DNA from: Struthio camelus
Lineage: Eukaryota > Chordata > Aves > Struthioniformes > Struthionidae
Direction: 5' to 3'
Assembly: GCF_040807025.1 (NCBI RefSeq)
Contig: NC_090968.1
Location: forward strand, 434,001 to 498,000
Length of the DNA stretch: 64,000 bases
Below are positions 20,362 through 32,210 of this stretch, one piece after another. The notes below the pieces were generated by a model. The model was not told the DNA's origin and did no database searches. It saw only the letters and a program-made list of their open reading frames with translations. The position numbers and the translations under genes are program-made. Each line of letters starts with the position of its first letter. Positions within the stretch are counted from its first letter, which is position 1.

Positions 20362-22485
20362 GCTCATGCTACGGCCTGACATAGGCTGGGAGCAGCACCA
20401 TGAGGCTAAAGGGAGAGCAACCCATACGCCCCATCCTCAAGGACAAAAAGGATGAGGTCTGCTATCCTTGCAGGTTTTTAAGGAACTGCTTGTTAACACC
20501 ACATAAGACCCAAGTGCTTTGGAATTAAGTAAATCCTTGCTCAGGAACCAAAACAACCAATAGGCATGGCAGGGATTGAACTGCCAAGCCGGAAGGTCCA
20601 AATACATCGGCTCACTCAAGCAGCCTTGGAAGCGGATGCAGCAGCAGCCGCACTGCTGAGGCTCTTGTGCATCCCGGTGCAATTCAGGGCATGCCCGCAT
20701 CGTGACGGAGGAAGGATGAGCACTCTCACTGTCGGTTAGGTAACTGCCTTGCTCATAAGCATGTGAATTAATGAATCATCGAGTTAACAAATCAGTGAAC
20801 TAGCTAATTAAGTAACTACAGAATTAATGACTTAGGCTAGTCTGCACAGAAAGGATTCACTCTTTCTTTGCTTTTGGGGTTTTTTTTCTTTTTTACCTAA
20901 TAAGCTCATAAGACTAAAGTTGGTTTCACAAAGTACGCTGTCCTGTAAATTTGAGAGATCACAACGTGACACACAGATCCGCCTTTTCCTGGGAGAGACC
21001 TACAACCAACACTCAGGGTAGCCCATGCTCATTGTGCTTTAAAGGCACCCAAGCCAGTATGGTGATAAGAGACTCTGTACCTGACCAGATCATTTCGCAG
21101 TGGGCCCCAAGCATCACCACATTGATGTCTGCACTGACAGATGGGAAAGTGTTCGGAGAAAAACCACGAGTCAGCTTTCAAGCACCATTAGATGTATGGG
21201 GCTCTCAGGTTATGAGGGACAACGCAGACAGATTCCTCATACGCACTGGCTGAGTAGGAAGCGTCAACTCGGACAAAGAGGCCTTCTGACTATCATGTGA
21301 AAGTTGACGAGGACTGGAGCACGGCATCTGCTGGGGCTTTAACTGCAAGACTCCACACTGGACCAAGTTAGTCATTTTGCAAGAAGGGATGCTGCTCCTG
21401 CCTCACAAGCAGAGCTTGTCATTTTGTACCACCCAACAGCCTTTCCTCAGATTCCAGGATCTACCCCAAAATAATTACAAAACTCATAGCTTTGCATAAC
21501 AATGGCACAGACATGTGAAAAAAGTACTTGTCAACTACCACGTAAATAACAAACAGTGAAAAGAGGAAAAAAACCCAGCTCATGGGGACAATAGCAAATG
21601 TGTGCACATGACATTCTGACAAACTGCTGGCTAGAGAAGAAAATTGTTTGCCAGCAATCCAATTACACCTGACCTCCCTGCAGGGGACAATTCAGGACAC
21701 CTGCAACAGTTCCATGCCTTCAGCTTTCTAGAGAAGCTCCAGAGAAGACACGAGCCTGATCTAAACAAGGGAACTTGGCTTGTCCCGAAAAGGTGCAATT
21801 TGCTTACTTGCTTTGGAAACTCTGCCATCATAAACAAACAAACAAAATACCATACACACCCCCCCCAAACAGTTACAAAGGGATTATTTAAGAGTCTTGC
21901 CTAAAGTCTGCATTAATTTAAGACCAGGGCACCCAAAGGTGCACACAGAATTTGTCACTCACCATTACTGCAAACAGCCAGAGACACTACAAAGGTCAGC
22001 CCGAGGAGAAGAGGGTTAAGTAACAATACCCACTCTTGACCAGAGAGACTGTTGTTCTGTCCTTCTTTACCAAACACTTGGTGCGTTAGAAGCTGTTTGA
22101 TCACACAGGGCAAGACCCATTTTCTCCTCGTGATTCAGAAGGGAACAGGGGAGTCTTGGCTTTCCTAAAGCAGCCATAGCCAGGAAACACTGATGCACAG
22201 AAGGCAGAAGCAAGGAAACGTGAACCCCTGCTTAGCTAGCTCCGTCTCCAGCAGCAATGCACACCTCGAGCAGAGGGTTTTGCTCTGTCTTTACCATTTG
22301 GGTTTAAGCAAGGGCCTGGGCGAAAGGAATTAAGGACATTTGTGTCGAGGAACATTGGAAACAAAGGGAAGAAAATGGGCCCTAACCTGTAAAGGGTTTG
22401 AAAAAGTTCTTGATGCAAAGGAGAGCAACGGGCTTGAGCTGGCTTCAACCCACGTATTCCTTCCTGGCGACTGGGGAGGCCCAGC

Positions 22486-22674
22486 GTTGTGACAGTGAGC
22501 CCATGATAGTAATGGGTAAAGGGGATCACATTGGTGTTGTGATGGAACTGTATAATGCAACTGCTAGAGTTTGTGAAGTGTACACTGGCATTGTGGTTTC
22601 AGACTGTTGCTGTATCGCTCTGCTAAATCAGACATCCCATGTAGCATCAAATACCTCGAAAGGAAACTGTTATG
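22486..22674 (+). repeat. Dispersed repeat, copy A, unit 2
   Basis: Same element as 2125-2313. Confidence 0.6.
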
Positions 22675-22750
22675 GGGATGGGAGCTCTCACAGCTCCAGG
22701 CCTTTCTGCCCCTGTCGCGCTACAACACTGGCTGAAAGCACCACTCCGTT

Positions 22751-23081
22751 TCCCCCGGAGGGTGGCAAACAGCTCCCGCGCCCAGCTCAGGTTTCGGGGG
22801 CCAGTTCCCTTCCAGCGACTCCCACAGGGGAGCCCAGCAGAGCGGGGCCCAGTGGCAGCAGCCTTTCCTGGCGGAGGCTCCGCTGGAGGACAACTCCCAC
22901 TGCCCCGGGGCCGGCCTCACGCTGCTGGGGCGAGGGCAGGAGCCGGAGCCGCCCGCGAGGCCGCGTGTGGAGAGAGCAGAGAGCTCGGAGCTGTGACGTG
23001 CGGGTCTGCGGGGGACCGGCCTCGGGCGGCGGTGGGGAGGGCAGTGGCACCTGGCACTGCAGGGCCCCGGGCCTGGGCTGC
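22751..23081. promoter_or_regulatory. CpG island, unit 2
   Basis: Same island as in unit 1. Two CpGs are lost by transition (cagtggcagc and ggcactgcagg). Confidence 0.45.
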
Positions 23082-23160
23082 TGAAGAGAAGGAAGGGGAG
23101 GCCCAGGTAATGAGAAGCTCCTGTGTGTCTTCGGCCTTGCGGCTGAGGAAGTAAAAGGGG

Positions 23161-23466
23161 GTGATTGTGGTGGTGCTGATGAGGGGCCTGGAGGACATCC
23201 CCTGTCTGGAGATGGTCAGCAAGAGCATGCTGGTGCTGGCCAAAGTGGTGCATGAGCTGAAGGGCAAGGACCTGGGCTCCGCTTTCAGGGACACTGCCAA
23301 GTGCAAAGACCATGGCGGGGCACGGTGGCCCTCACGAGTCCACAACGTCTGCTCGATTCACACGCCGTCTCCAGGCTCGGACGCCTTTGCCTGCTCAACA
23401 CCCTGGGACAAGACAACCCCGGGCCTTGGAAAGTACACCGAGTACACCAAAGGAAGGAAACCCTGA
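23161..23466 (+). pseudogene. MROH-like exon fragment, unit 2
   Basis: Same fragment as unit 1 with an identical core. The following C tract is interrupted by a T. Confidence 0.35.
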
Positions 23467-23678
23467 ACCCCCTCCCCCCCAACAACCACCTCAAATCACC
23501 CCCTGCCCACAAAGGCCACCATGTGAAAAGACTCTGGGGCTCCAAGGGCCTCTCTCTGCGTGCGCACAAAGCACACTCGACCACACCAAAGTGGTCTCCG
23601 AGGACGTCTTATTCAGCGGGCACCCAGCAGGCTCCACGAGGCCGAGACCTACGGAGACGCGGGGCTGGGCGACGGCTG

Positions 23679-26121
23679 TCAGGAAGGCAGCAGCCCCTCA
23701 CTCCACAGGCTCAGGGTCTCTCCCAGCACGTACACCAGGTGAGCATAGCTCTGCTCGGGTAGCAGCCACAGCAGCAGCCGGTAGAGGAACTCCTGGTCAT
23801 ACTGGGAAGCGTAGAGCACCACGGCGCCCAGCACGAAGCCGACGACCAGCTCCAGGCAGATGAAGAGCATGCAGAGTCTCCTGGGGCACAGCGCAGGCAT
23901 GGGAGAGGGCGCAGGGCAGGTGCATCCCAACCCTCTCCTGCCCTGCACCCACCGCTGGGCCACGCGGGCCCCTTCAGCCAGCCCCACCGTCTGCGCCCCC
24001 ACCCCCCAACACGCACTGCTCGTCGCTCCCTGGTGGAGGGTTGCAGAAGAGCCGCCAGGAGCCCAGAAAGAAGAAAGCTTGGCGCAAGGAATGCGCTGCC
24101 GGGGCGTGATTCCCAGCTGCAAAGCCCACAGCCAGTGAGCAGGACCCGCCAGGCCGCAGCCCGCTCGCTGCACAGCAGCCCACACGTGAGCCGCAGGGCA
24201 TCAGGGACCCCAGGGGCAACTCACTGCAGCCACGTAGCCATGCCGCATCTCTTTGCCAGCTCCTGCCTCTCCTGCAGGCCAACACAGAGCGGGGACACTT
24301 GTGGGACCCACACGGGGCTGCATGGCGCCCCTCTCCCCAGCAAGACCCTGCCAGCTCCTGCAGGCTTTGGCGCTGCCTCTCCCCCTTACCAGCTTCGCTT
24401 CCAGCAGCTCCGGCAGCACAGACCCCTCCACCTCGGGCTCCTGCTCCATCTGCTGCTTGCTGCAGGCAACAGAGCTTGCTTGGGCGAGCGCTGACCTCCA
24501 TGGCCGCTGGGGCTGCCCGTCGCAACATACTGCTGCCCCACAGCAGCCATCGGGGTCTCCTGTCCCGCCACATGCTGCACAGAGCCCCTGCATCCCCTCC
24601 CCGAGGCCGGCACTGGCGTCCTCTGGCCCTCCAGCTGCAGCACAGAGCTGCTGCATGCGCCTGTGGGGAGAGGTGTCCCCGGTGCCCACTCACTAGGCAT
24701 TTTCCAGCTCCAGCTCCTCCACTTCCTCTCGAAGTGGCCTCAGTTCAGCCCGCAGCACCTGGCAGACAGAAGGGGCCCGGTCCACGTGCCTGCTGCAGCC
24801 TCCTCCAAAGCCCCCGGCCAGTGGGTGCCCACCACCCTCTGCCCTCGCCCCTTTGGCACTACCTTTGCCCGCTTCTCCTGCTCACGCAGCTGCTGCTTCA
24901 GCTGGGCCGAGCGCTGCTGCTCCTGCAACTCACAGGGCACACAATGCAATGCCACCAGTGGAGCTGGCAGCTGGGCAGCCCCCTCCGCCTCCAGCCCCAG
25001 GGCTCGGCCCCCTCGCAACTGCCCCACCCCAGGGCCCCGGGAGGGCTGGCCACAGACAAGGCCAGCCAAAGGGGAGTCACGGCCCCTGGGGCTAGTGCCC
25101 TCCCCAGGCCCACTGCTGGCCAAGGCTGAGGGGTGCACTGATGCCAGCACTGGCACCCCACCAGCACTGGCACCCCACTGCTGCCAGCGCAGCTCTCCCT
25201 CTCCCCTGTACCTCGTCGAGCTCCTGCAGCCTCATGCGCCTCTCCTCCTTGGCTGCCTGCAAGCGCTCCTGCGGCAGAGGAGAGGAAGAGGAGCACTCAG
25301 CAGGGCACGGGCTCTCTCCTGTGAGATCTGCTCCTGGCAGCGGGTCCCAGGCCCTCCGCCCTCCCGGCTGCCCTCGGCCCCCAGCTCCCACTCTGCCACT
25401 GTCCCTCGCACGCGCCTCCCCTCTGTACCCAGCTCTGCAGGCACCAGCGGGCAGCCAGAGGCCCCTGGCTCCGCTCACCTCCAGCTGGGGCAGCAGCTCC
25501 TCCATCACCTGCAGCTCCTGCTGGCTGCTGCAGCACCGCTGCCTGAGGGCACAGTTCTCCCGCGCCAGCTCCTGGGCAGCAGCCTGCAGCTCCTGCTTCT
25601 CCTCCTGCTGCATGGGGAAGGGGGCAGAGCAGGGCTTCAGAGCCAAGCAGAGGGGGCACAGAGTAGGCCTTCAGCGGGGGCACCACCAGCCCCGCGCACC
25701 AAGGCCACTCCACGCCTACCAGGCACCGCAGCAGCTCCTTGCAATGGCCCCTCTCCTCCTTGCTTTCATTCAGCTGCTCCAGCAGCCTGCTGTGCTCGGC
25801 CAGCAGCCCTTCCAGCTCCTCCGCCCCTCTCCTGCGCCTCTGCTGCCTGCAGCAACGGGGTGCCATCACACCACACGCACCGGCACAGGCCCTCCCACTT
25901 GCCTGCCCTTCCTCCGCCAACCTCCGCACACCTCCCCAGCCTCCTGCATTCCCGCGCCCAGCCACGTCGCGATCACCCCACCTGGCCACCTGCTTGGTCA
26001 GGCGGGCGTTTGTGCCCTGCAGCGCCTCATAGTCCTTCTCCAGCGCCTCCAGGAGATTCAGCAGCTCCTGCTTCTGCGCCTGTACCCGCTGCAGGGCCAG
26101 CTTCACATCCGCCACCTCCAT
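23679..26121 (-). CDS. TMCO5-like coiled-coil membrane protein, copy 2
   Basis: Same nine-exon structure as copy 1, each exon shifted by 20359: 26121-25982, 25846-25720, 25607-25479, 25268-25212, 24922-24863, 24758-24694, 24459-24390, 24271-24225, 23880-23679. All splice dinucleotides are retained, and the predicted 298-residue protein looks identical to copy 1. The differences seen in this interval (for example c to t in gtgggtgcccacc near 24826 and cactgatg near 25139) fall in introns. A copy with only intronic changes is compatible with purifying selection or with very recent homogenisation. Confidence 0.72.
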
Positions 26122-26721
26122 GGCTTGGGCTGTGCGCTGGGAGGCAGCACGGTGTGAGGGGGCTACAGCCCGTGTGCTCGGGCACACAGGGACGCTCACG
26201 TGGTCACTACCCTTCCCGGCATATACACACATAAACACTCGTGCACACTTACAGACCCATATTGCGTGTGCTCCAAACGATGTCCTTGTGCACAGCTGGA
26301 AGCAGCCACCCTGCTCCCCCACAGTCCACGTGTGCCAGGCACACATGTACAGCCCTGGCCCACGGGCAGGCACACTCGGGCTGTGGCGCTGGCAGTTCCC
26401 CGAGTCCCACCGCCCCCACCGCCCGGCCCGACCCGGTCCAGCCCGTGCTGGACGTCCCCCACGCAGCTCACCTCCACTCTGCAAGCACGCCCCGTGGGAG
26501 CCCAGCCGCCTCTGCCAGGCAGGGCACGAGGAGGCACAGGCAGCGGTGCCTCTGGCGAGCGGTACCAAGGTCTGCTGCCAGCCCCAGAGCACGAGCCCAG
26601 CACCAGCCCCAAAAGCCTTGCTCGACCCCCCGCGCCTCACACCCGAGCTTGGCACGAGTCTGACCACCAGGCAGCTGGGCGAGACTCTGCAGCCGCCCGA
26701 GGCAATGCAGCAGCGCTGCGC

Positions 26722-26769
26722 TGTCACAAGAGGTTGGGGCCATCACAAAGGGCCGTCACAAAGGGCCCC
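26722..26769 (-). promoter_or_regulatory. Triple TCACAA motif upstream of TMCO5-like copy 2
   Basis: Same three motifs and the same imperfect 13-bp tandem as copy 1 (ccatcacaaaggg followed by ccgtcacaaaggg). Confidence 0.35.
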
Positions 26770-28158
26770 CGAGAGCGCTGGCCAGGGGTGGCCAGTGCCC
26801 CCCGGCAGGCACCCGCCTCTTGTGCTCCCCCAGCCTCCTCCCCGGGCACGGAGGCCTAAAGCCCAGGGCTGGAGATGGGAGGAGAAAGCCCTGGGGAAGC
26901 CCTTCATCCCCACAGCCTCTGCTGCAAGATGCCAGCTGGCCTGGCCCAAAAGGGCTCTGCGCTAGAGCCCAACCACTGGGGACCCTGTGGCAGCAGGGGC
27001 AGACAGGCAGACGCCTTTCCCAATGCATGGCAGACTCATTTCCCGCCATGGGGATGGTGGCCTTGCTTGGCCCACAGCTCCCAAGCCGTTCCTCTGAAAC
27101 AGAGGCCAGCCTCCAGTCCCCTTTGCACGGAGAGCAAGCCAGCTTTCTGTGCAACAGTTGTGGCCAGTCACTCCCTGTGTCCTCTGAGCCGGCCTGCCTT
27201 GTTGGGGTCTAGCGGTCAGTGGCACAGGGCGCCGGCAGGAGCCAGCAGGGCAGCAGGGACAGGCGTCGCACCTGGAGCCCACACGTTGCCCAGAGCACAG
27301 CCCGGTAGGGGCATGCTTAGACTCATGTCATGGCTCTTCACTAATGGGCGGGTATCAGATCTACTGGCAGAATGATGAACACTAACAGAAGCGCAGATCT
27401 ACTAGCAGAATTGCTAACAAGGCCATCTCAAGTACAAGGAGATCCCATAGGGGCCCCTGCACTGTGTGCTTCCCAGGGAGATAGCTTGGAGTGGGCCATA
27501 GCTGATGCATCGCATGGCGGGTATGCTGCCTCTCTCTCACATCTTGCATGCAGATCAGAGACACTGCAGGTTCAGTTCTCGGACGTGCTCCCCAACCAAC
27601 AGCATACCGAGAAAGAGCACGCCAACACCCACTCCCCCTATCAGCTAGCTGAGAGAGAGGAGCTTCCCGCTGATGCCAGCTACCCACAGCTATTGTCTCG
27701 CGGGAAGCTCAGGGGCTGTGCTCCAGCGGGCAGACCCCTCACGCGCTATAATCACCCTTTTCGCAGTGTTGTCCTGGAGCGATCAGTCCAGCCTTGCTGA
27801 TCCGCTGCGCTTTGGGCCTGGGAATCTGCGGGGGACAGATCACTAAGCCTCAGGGAGACAAGCTGTGCCTGTGCTGTTTGGCAGCCACCCTTAGTTTTCA
27901 TGCTTAACGCCCGAGCTCTCCTTCCTCCTAGCCGTAAGCTTATTGAAGCCAGCCTGGACACCAGTTTGTCCACAGCACAGGCTCAGGTGACAGGTATTTT
28001 TTTGCAGTAAGCGGTCATTCCTGCGAGAGCCTACTGTGACTGACCAACAACGCCTACAATGGGAGAAGGCTCAGAGGGCAAGGTGCCCCATGAATCGCAA
28101 GGACAGTGTAGGATGCAGCTCACTAACCGCAGCTGTTGCACACAGACCTGACCAGCGT

Positions 28159-28361
28159 TGTGACGCTGAGCGTGTCTGAGACTGGAAATGGCAACCACAT
28201 TGGTATTGTGATTGGTATTGTGCTTGAACTGTCTAGCTAGATGTTGTTCAGTGTATACACTTGTACTGTGATACACTTGAATTGTGCTCTCAGGGCATTG
28301 CTGAATCATTGTGCTAAATCAACACCCCCTGTAACATCAGATTCCCTCAAAAGAAACTTTT
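28159..28361 (+). repeat. Dispersed repeat, copy B, unit 2 (with extra 7 bp)
   Basis: Includes gtgtata near 28251. The related copy A has agtgtacact at the corresponding place, so this longer form is probably the ancestral state. Confidence 0.6.
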
Positions 28362-28366
28362 GAGGC

Positions 28367-28568
28367 CTGTGAGGGTGACGGAGCACTGGCAGAGGTTGCC
28401 CGGAGAGCTTGTGGAGTCTCCTTCGCTGGAGATTTTCAAAACCGGCCTGGACGCGGTCCTGGGCAACATGCTCTAGAGGACCCGGCTTGAGCAGGGGGGT
28501 TGGACTAGATGATCTCCAGAGGTCCCTTCCAGGCTTGGCCATTGCGTGCTTCTGTGTGATTCTGTGAA
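28367..28568 (+). mobile_element. CR1 LINE 3' end, unit 2
   Basis: Same insertion as in unit 1, so it predates amplification of the array. Confidence 0.9.
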
Positions 28569-31435
28569 CCTGACAGCCACTTGCAGGCAAGGCTGACACT
28601 GATTATCACACGGCCAGCTGATGCTCTGGCAGGGTTTGGGTCTCATAGTTGCTCTATCAGAGCAAGCAGGCGCTTGCACGCGTCTTGGCCCACCGCTGTC
28701 CCTTCAGAAGTTCAAAGGTGTTGGTGTGTGCAGGGCGGATTCCCCTCCTCCCTCCCTCCCTCCCTCCACCTCCACTGATTACAGTGGGAGCTTAGACAAG
28801 GAGCTGGCATGCAGACAGCCATTTTGTGCTCACCAAAACTGGGGACAGGGGAATCCCCCCTCCTGAGAGTGTGTGGAGTGCACGGGATGGAACGGAATCC
28901 CGCTTCATGCCAGGGCCTTCTCAATGTATTGTTTACCTCCTCTAAATCAGTCCCTGAAGCATGAGGAAAGTAACTCCCTTCTTGGCCCTGTCTAGGAGTC
29001 CTGTCTTCTCATGAGATGGGAATAGGGCCTTCTAGCGGGACATTTCCGGCTGTAAGGGTGAGGCGGGGGCAAGGCCTGGACTCCTGGCAGGGACAGATAC
29101 ACTGTTTCTATCACTGTGTCAGAGCGGGCTTCTCTGTAATAAATGGGGATTTCCTCAGTGCAGTGCTTGAAGGTTGGGCTCTTCTTCCAAAGGTGGAGTC
29201 AACAATGCGCTCAAGGGCTTTCAGCCTGAAGGGGCCTGTTGCTTTTTGGGGGTTCTCCATGGGCTCGAGGCGATGAGCCCATGGGATGATGTGTTAGGGA
29301 AGGAGGGCTGGATTCAGCTCTCGCTTGTGGGTAGCCAGTGCTCCTGGAGGTGGTGAATGGTCAAGTGGTATCTCCCAAACGACAGGGCTGGAGACTGATT
29401 CCCATCCTTCTCCAAGGGAGTATGGAGCCACCAGGAGAGCACAGGGCATCTCCAAGGGCACCACGTGCCTCGGGGTGGGCAGTGAATGGAGCTTCACAAA
29501 ATCAGGTGGAGTCATCCAAAGGTAAAGGCCTAAACCAATGAATGTGCAGGCCAGTGAGAGCCCTACAGTCCCACGAGAGGCAGTGGGGACCCCGGAGGCC
29601 CAGGGAAAGGAGCCTGGAGAGCGGTTCACGTCACCTTCAATGAAAAGCCATGGGCTTGATCTAGGGCCACACCTGAACACAGCCTGAGCTGTTTGAAGTG
29701 CCCTGCGATTGCTCAGAGCATCGTCCATGGCCACCTACCCTTTGGTAGGGGGTTGTCTGTCCCGCGGGGTCTGCTTCCCACCCTGACCACCACGGCCAGG
29801 GCGGAGTCACCCTGTGGCCCCAGGGCACCACGGTCCGCTCCCACTGCAGAGCAGCACCCCCAGCTCGGGTCGCTACACAGGGGAAGGCTCCAGGAATGGC
29901 CGGGCAGGCCAGCGCCGATGCACTCACCTGGGGAAAGGCTCTTTGGGCAGCAGGAACGTCCCTGGAGAGCAGCAAAGCAACAACCGTGTGCTTGCAAGGA
30001 GGAATAAGCGAGCGAGAAGTCTGTTTCTCTGTGTGTCAGCTAAGGGCAGGCTGGTGTGTCCTGGGGGCAGCAGGAGCTGCCTGAGGAGCCGCAGGGCAGG
30101 GACTCTGGCGCTGTCCTGGAGGGAGGCGCTGGCACGAGGGAGCTGCAGGCCGTCTGGGGGCAGGGAATCTCCTTGACACAAGAACAAGGGGCACAGAGTG
30201 TCACTGTCCTCTGCTTCCTTGTGTCCCTGGGGCCAGGGACAGTTTGGAAGCTGATGAGGCAGCTGACACCCTGCCCCTACCCACCCCTTCCCCCGTGCTG
30301 CTGTGCTTTCAAGGGGGCTTGGGCTGTGGTGTGAGTGCTACTGTGCCGCAGAAACACGGGCCTCGACCCCTCGCTGCAGCCCCCACTGCCCTCCTGCCCC
30401 TGCCCTGCCGCCCTGCCGTCCTCCCCACGCTGCCCTGCCTCCTGACTCCTCTCCCCACACCGCAGGGCCCGGCAGTGCAGCAGGCGCAGGCACAGCCCCG
30501 CAGCTGCTGCCTGGTCCCCGGCCCTCCCCGCCTCCCTCCACACCAGGGCTCCAGCCCCAGCCAGGCAGCAGGTCCGGCCTCTCCCCCCAGCTCCTGGCCT
30601 GGCTCCTCCCGCACTCCCACCCCCTGGCAGGGAGCTGGAGCTGCCCTGGTCCTGGGCAACTGGCCAGCACCAGGGCTGGCATAGGGCCCGGGTGGACAGG
30701 CAGTGCGGGGGGGCAGTGGGGCAGGGCGAGCAGCCTCCCTCAGGGCCCCACGGCTGGGCCAGGAGGGATGAGGCCATGTGGCCAGCTGGGCTCCAGCTGC
30801 TGCTTTGATGTCAGCTCCATGGAGGGACCGTTGGGGTTTGCTCCCTTTGCAGGGGAATGGCTGGAGGCGGAGACCTTACCGGGGCCTGGCCCAGACCGGG
30901 GCAGTGCGCTACTGATCAAATTGAAGGACGCAGCCCCCTTTTCCTCCACCAAAATGATCCACAGACTATTAGGGCACGTGCGTTTAATCCACAGTACTCC
31001 TTATGGGACCGAAGGCAAAAGAAATGTGCTGTCCGTTCTTCTAGGTGAAAAAACGACGTTGGTTTGTGTCGCCATCTTTGCCCTTCTAGCTTCCAGGACT
31101 GTTAAAACAGCAGTGAATTTTGTGGTGGGAACAAAATTGAGAAAGGGTTTGTTGAAACGGCTTAAGAGAAAACCTGAAACAATTTCTGATTTTGTTACCT
31201 ATAGGCCACAAAGATTATGTTACTCTTTTGCTATTCCCGAGGGGAAGGCATTTACAGCCACAGCTGAAAAGTGAGCTTAGGTTGTCCCAGTTGGGTCAGT
31301 CATTTTTCTCAACTGCTATTGTTTCTCTGTCTCTACTGCTGGGAGGCAACTCTCTGGACCGACTGAACTCAGTTATGCCTCTAGGATCTTTGGCTTGGGC
31401 CGGCATGAGGTGCTGCCATGCTGTGGTGGCAGAAA

Positions 31436-31579
31436 GAAATGCTAGAGAGGCTGTGGAGTCTCCCTCACTGGAGGTATTCAAAACCCAACAGGGCCCGGCC
31501 CTGAGCAACCTGCTCTAGCTGACCCTGACCATCTCCAGAGGTCCCTTCCACCCTCCGCCATTCCGTGGTTCCGTGACCC
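31436..31579 (+). mobile_element. Older CR1 LINE 3' fragment, unit 2
   Basis: Same fragment as unit 1. Confidence 0.82.
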
Positions 31580-32210
31580 TGCAGTTGTTGATATTCAACT
31601 CTCAGAACAAGCCTGAGTTCTACCGGACGGAGGTGACGCCGCACTGCAAGCTCAAAAGCTTCCTGGTCTTGGGAGGTGCACAGACAGTGTATTCAGAGTG
31701 AGCAAGCAGGTAGATCTTCCTTTAAAAAGCAGAACCACTCAGAATTCACTGAGCTCAAGGGGAGGTCCTTGCCACCTCCCTCTGGTCTGCAGGAAACACA
31801 TCTGGCTGCCCTTAGACAGTTCTCGGCCGTCCTGGATATCCCACCTCAGCTATTCATGCCTCAGCTAGGCATTACCTCCCCCCACTCCCCAGGAGCCCTC
31901 TCCTCCAGGCTTCTCCTCCTTCTTCCTAAGTGCTGGCTAATTCCACAGATTCATGCCTTGCTTCTGCCTCCCTTTATGGTACCTACGATGACTTCTCTGA
32001 AGTTCTGGGGCCGCCTTTATACAGCCGCAGTTACCAAGCCACGTGCAGGATTTTCCCCTAACTGCAGCCTGTTCCCTTTACAGCCACATACAGTCGTGTG
32101 CTCTACAGGCCCTCAAGCTGACAGCGCGCCAGAGAGAGCGCACCTGAACCCTTGGAGGAGGTGAGGCACGTTTGGCTCCCCCACCCGCACGGCCCCCAGC
32201 AGAGGAGCCC

